Source: an uncultured Ruminococcus sp.
GTDB taxonomy: Bacteria > Bacillota > Clostridia > Oscillospirales > Ruminococcaceae
NCBI GenBank assembly: GCA_947177755.1
Contig: CAMWVV010000008.1
Span: forward strand, 1 to 32,753
Length of the DNA stretch: 32,753 nt
Direction: 5' to 3'
How positions within the stretch are numbered: the stretch's first letter is position 1; every line of letters begins with the position of its first letter. Below the pieces are notes generated by a model. It was not told where the DNA came from. It searched no databases and saw only the letters and a list, made by a program, of their open reading frames with translations. Both the position numbers and the translations under genes were made by a program. Positions 32,720 through 32,753 of the stretch are shown piece by piece.

Positions 32720-32753
32720 AGTTTTGATGAGCCTTTTAGGGCTTGTCAAAACT
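32720..32753. repeat. hairpin at the right edge of the window
   Basis: AGTTTTGA (32720-32727) pairs with TCAAAACT (32746-32753), and AGCC (32730-32733) with GGCT (32740-32743), with a TG/TG bulge and a TTTTAG loop. It may be part of the same oriT-like region; the window ends at the last base of the arm. Confidence 0.6.

Noticed and set aside
32530-32727. 65-codon plus-strand frame at the right edge
   Set aside because: It lies across the nested inverted repeats, has a poorly spaced binding site and an Arg/Ser/Phe composition that reflects the repeat arms; treated as non-coding.

Overview
This AT-rich window is the conjugation and processing core of an integrative and conjugative element (or a large conjugative plasmid) from a Bacillota host. 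The gene set is the one seen in Tn1549/CD1108-type elements of gut Clostridia: DUF3801/PcfB, VirD4, Maff2-like pilin, VirB6, PrgI/VirB3, VirB4, a CD1108-like protein, a DUF4315-like protein, TopB, a giant polyvalent methylase-helicase and a DUF3991/TOPRIM protein. The host is probably a Ruminococcus-like Oscillospiraceae member; this is inferred from gene style and composition, not from a marker gene. No rRNA, tRNA, CRISPR array, integrase or complete relaxase gene is visible, so the element must extend beyond the window, probably on the right.

Layout. (1) 1-605 is a control region. A 35-residue hydrophobic peptide gene and an XRE repressor-like gene diverge from a perfect 7-bp-arm palindrome, and a Rho-independent terminator follows the regulator. 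(2) 631-10199 is the transfer operon: DUF3801/PcfB-like protein, VirD4 coupling ATPase, two pilin-like genes holding three related membrane modules, VirB6-like channel protein, PrgI and VirB4 ATPase. (3) 10234-15118 is the distal and accessory part: a CD1108-like membrane protein that lacks the expected C-terminal cell-wall hydrolase, a PP-loop (PAPS reductase family) enzyme, two small unknown proteins, a GLUG-repeat beta-helix protein without a convincing start, and a DUF4315-like coiled-coil protein. (4) 15132-18931 holds a second XRE regulator, topoisomerase III, then a fusion of the C-terminal ends of a foreign VirB4 and a foreign VirD4 (decayed remnant), and two unknown genes. (5) 19022-31081 is one 4019-residue reading frame combining an LtrC/ArdC-like N-terminus, several LPD/YodL-type domains, an N6-adenine methylase and an SNF2-type helicase. 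(6) 31156-32504 encodes a DUF3991/TOPRIM primase-like protein and a small unknown protein. (7) The right edge (32584-32753) is a non-coding block of nested inverted repeats and a strong hairpin, a candidate oriT.

How it fits together: PcfB-like protein and VirD4 would bring the DNA-relaxase complex to a VirB3/B4/B6/pilin channel. TopB, the polyvalent protein and the TOPRIM protein would process, protect and replicate the transferred DNA. The two XRE proteins and three palindromes suggest separate control of the transfer operon, the topB block and the polyvalent gene.

The most striking find is a second gene hidden in the polyvalent gene. Positions 20199-20780 encode a TnpV-like protein of 193 residues in another frame, with its own strong ribosome binding site, exactly where the giant protein is a disordered Gly/Ser/Arg/Asp linker. 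Other notable signals are a near-identical 19-20 nt sequence at the 3' ends of three genes that reads SFSEK-stop in frame with the preceding gene, the VirB4/VirD4 remnant, the tandem pilin modules, and terminators placed about 25 nt upstream of the start codons of downstream genes.
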